Below, in pieces: positions 5,350-5,362 of a stretch of DNA of 5,362 nucleotides. Source of the DNA: JAVVSR01 sp964604875 (GTDB lineage: Bacteria > Bacillota > Clostridia > Christensenellales > CAG-917); the NCBI GenBank assembly GCA_964604875.1, contig CAZSAC010000065.1:1-5362 (forward strand). The letters are read 5' to 3'. Position numbers and translations under genes: made by a program. A model generated the notes under the pieces. The model did not search any database. It was not told the DNA's origin and saw nothing but the letters and a program-made list of their open reading frames with translations. Numbering within the stretch: position 1 is the first letter of the stretch; each line of letters opens with the position of its first letter.

Positions 5350-5362
5350 TTAAAGTGTTGAA

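Noticed and set aside
1..5362. CRISPR arrays, insertion sequences, phage genes, tRNA or rRNA, riboswitches
   Set aside because: I saw no direct-repeat arrays, transposase-like or phage-like products, or conserved RNA folds. The gaps between genes are all under 150 bases and are explained by promoters and terminators.

Overview
The window reads as a piece of a chromosome from a Firmicutes-type bacterium, most likely an uncultured member of class Clostridia. The reasons are strong GGAGG-type ribosome binding sites, AT-rich intergenic DNA with sigma-A style promoters, a SpoVG homologue, a MurC of the Firmicutes type (EACEY motif) and a DUF1667-containing redox operon of the kind seen in Clostridia and Thermotoga. 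No phage, insertion sequence, CRISPR array, rRNA or tRNA is visible, and coding density is high. The lineage assignment is inference from gene content.

Region 1 (1-2441, + strand) is the 3' part of an operon whose start lies outside the window. It holds the C-terminal 148 residues of a FAD-dependent pyridine-nucleotide oxidoreductase. A DUF1667 cysteine-rich protein follows, overlapping it by ATGA, and then a complete FGGY-family kinase 33 bp further on. The operon closes with a strong intrinsic terminator. FAD oxidoreductase plus DUF1667 is the partner pair usually found with GlpA-like glycerol-3-phosphate dehydrogenases. The expected scheme is therefore that the kinase phosphorylates glycerol or another polyol and the flavoprotein/Fe-S module oxidises the phosphate ester. 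The kinase is not an orthodox GlpK, so the true substrate is open.

Region 2 (2413-4267) holds spoVG on the - strand, ending at the same, apparently bidirectional, terminator as the kinase operon. murC follows on the + strand, divergent from spoVG. The 136-bp gap between them carries two back-to-back promoters. The murC promoter lies so close to the ATG that the transcript may be leaderless, in agreement with the lack of a Shine-Dalgarno sequence. In Clostridium, murC and spoVG are also near neighbours (with purR and glmU), but they point the same way there, so this looks like a rearranged version of a conserved cell-wall neighbourhood.

Region 3 (4235-5349, - strand) is a monocistronic medium-chain dehydrogenase/reductase (MDR) gene convergent with murC. 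It has a very good sigma-A promoter. Its probable terminator hairpin lies inside the last codons of murC. The protein keeps the two-domain MDR layout and a NAD-type Rossmann fold, but it has lost nearly all zinc ligands.

Nothing in the window can be called a wholly new system. The observations most worth following are the substrate of the kinase operon, the Fe-S-like DUF1667 protein, the possibly leaderless murC, the zinc-less MDR protein and the terminator embedded in murC.
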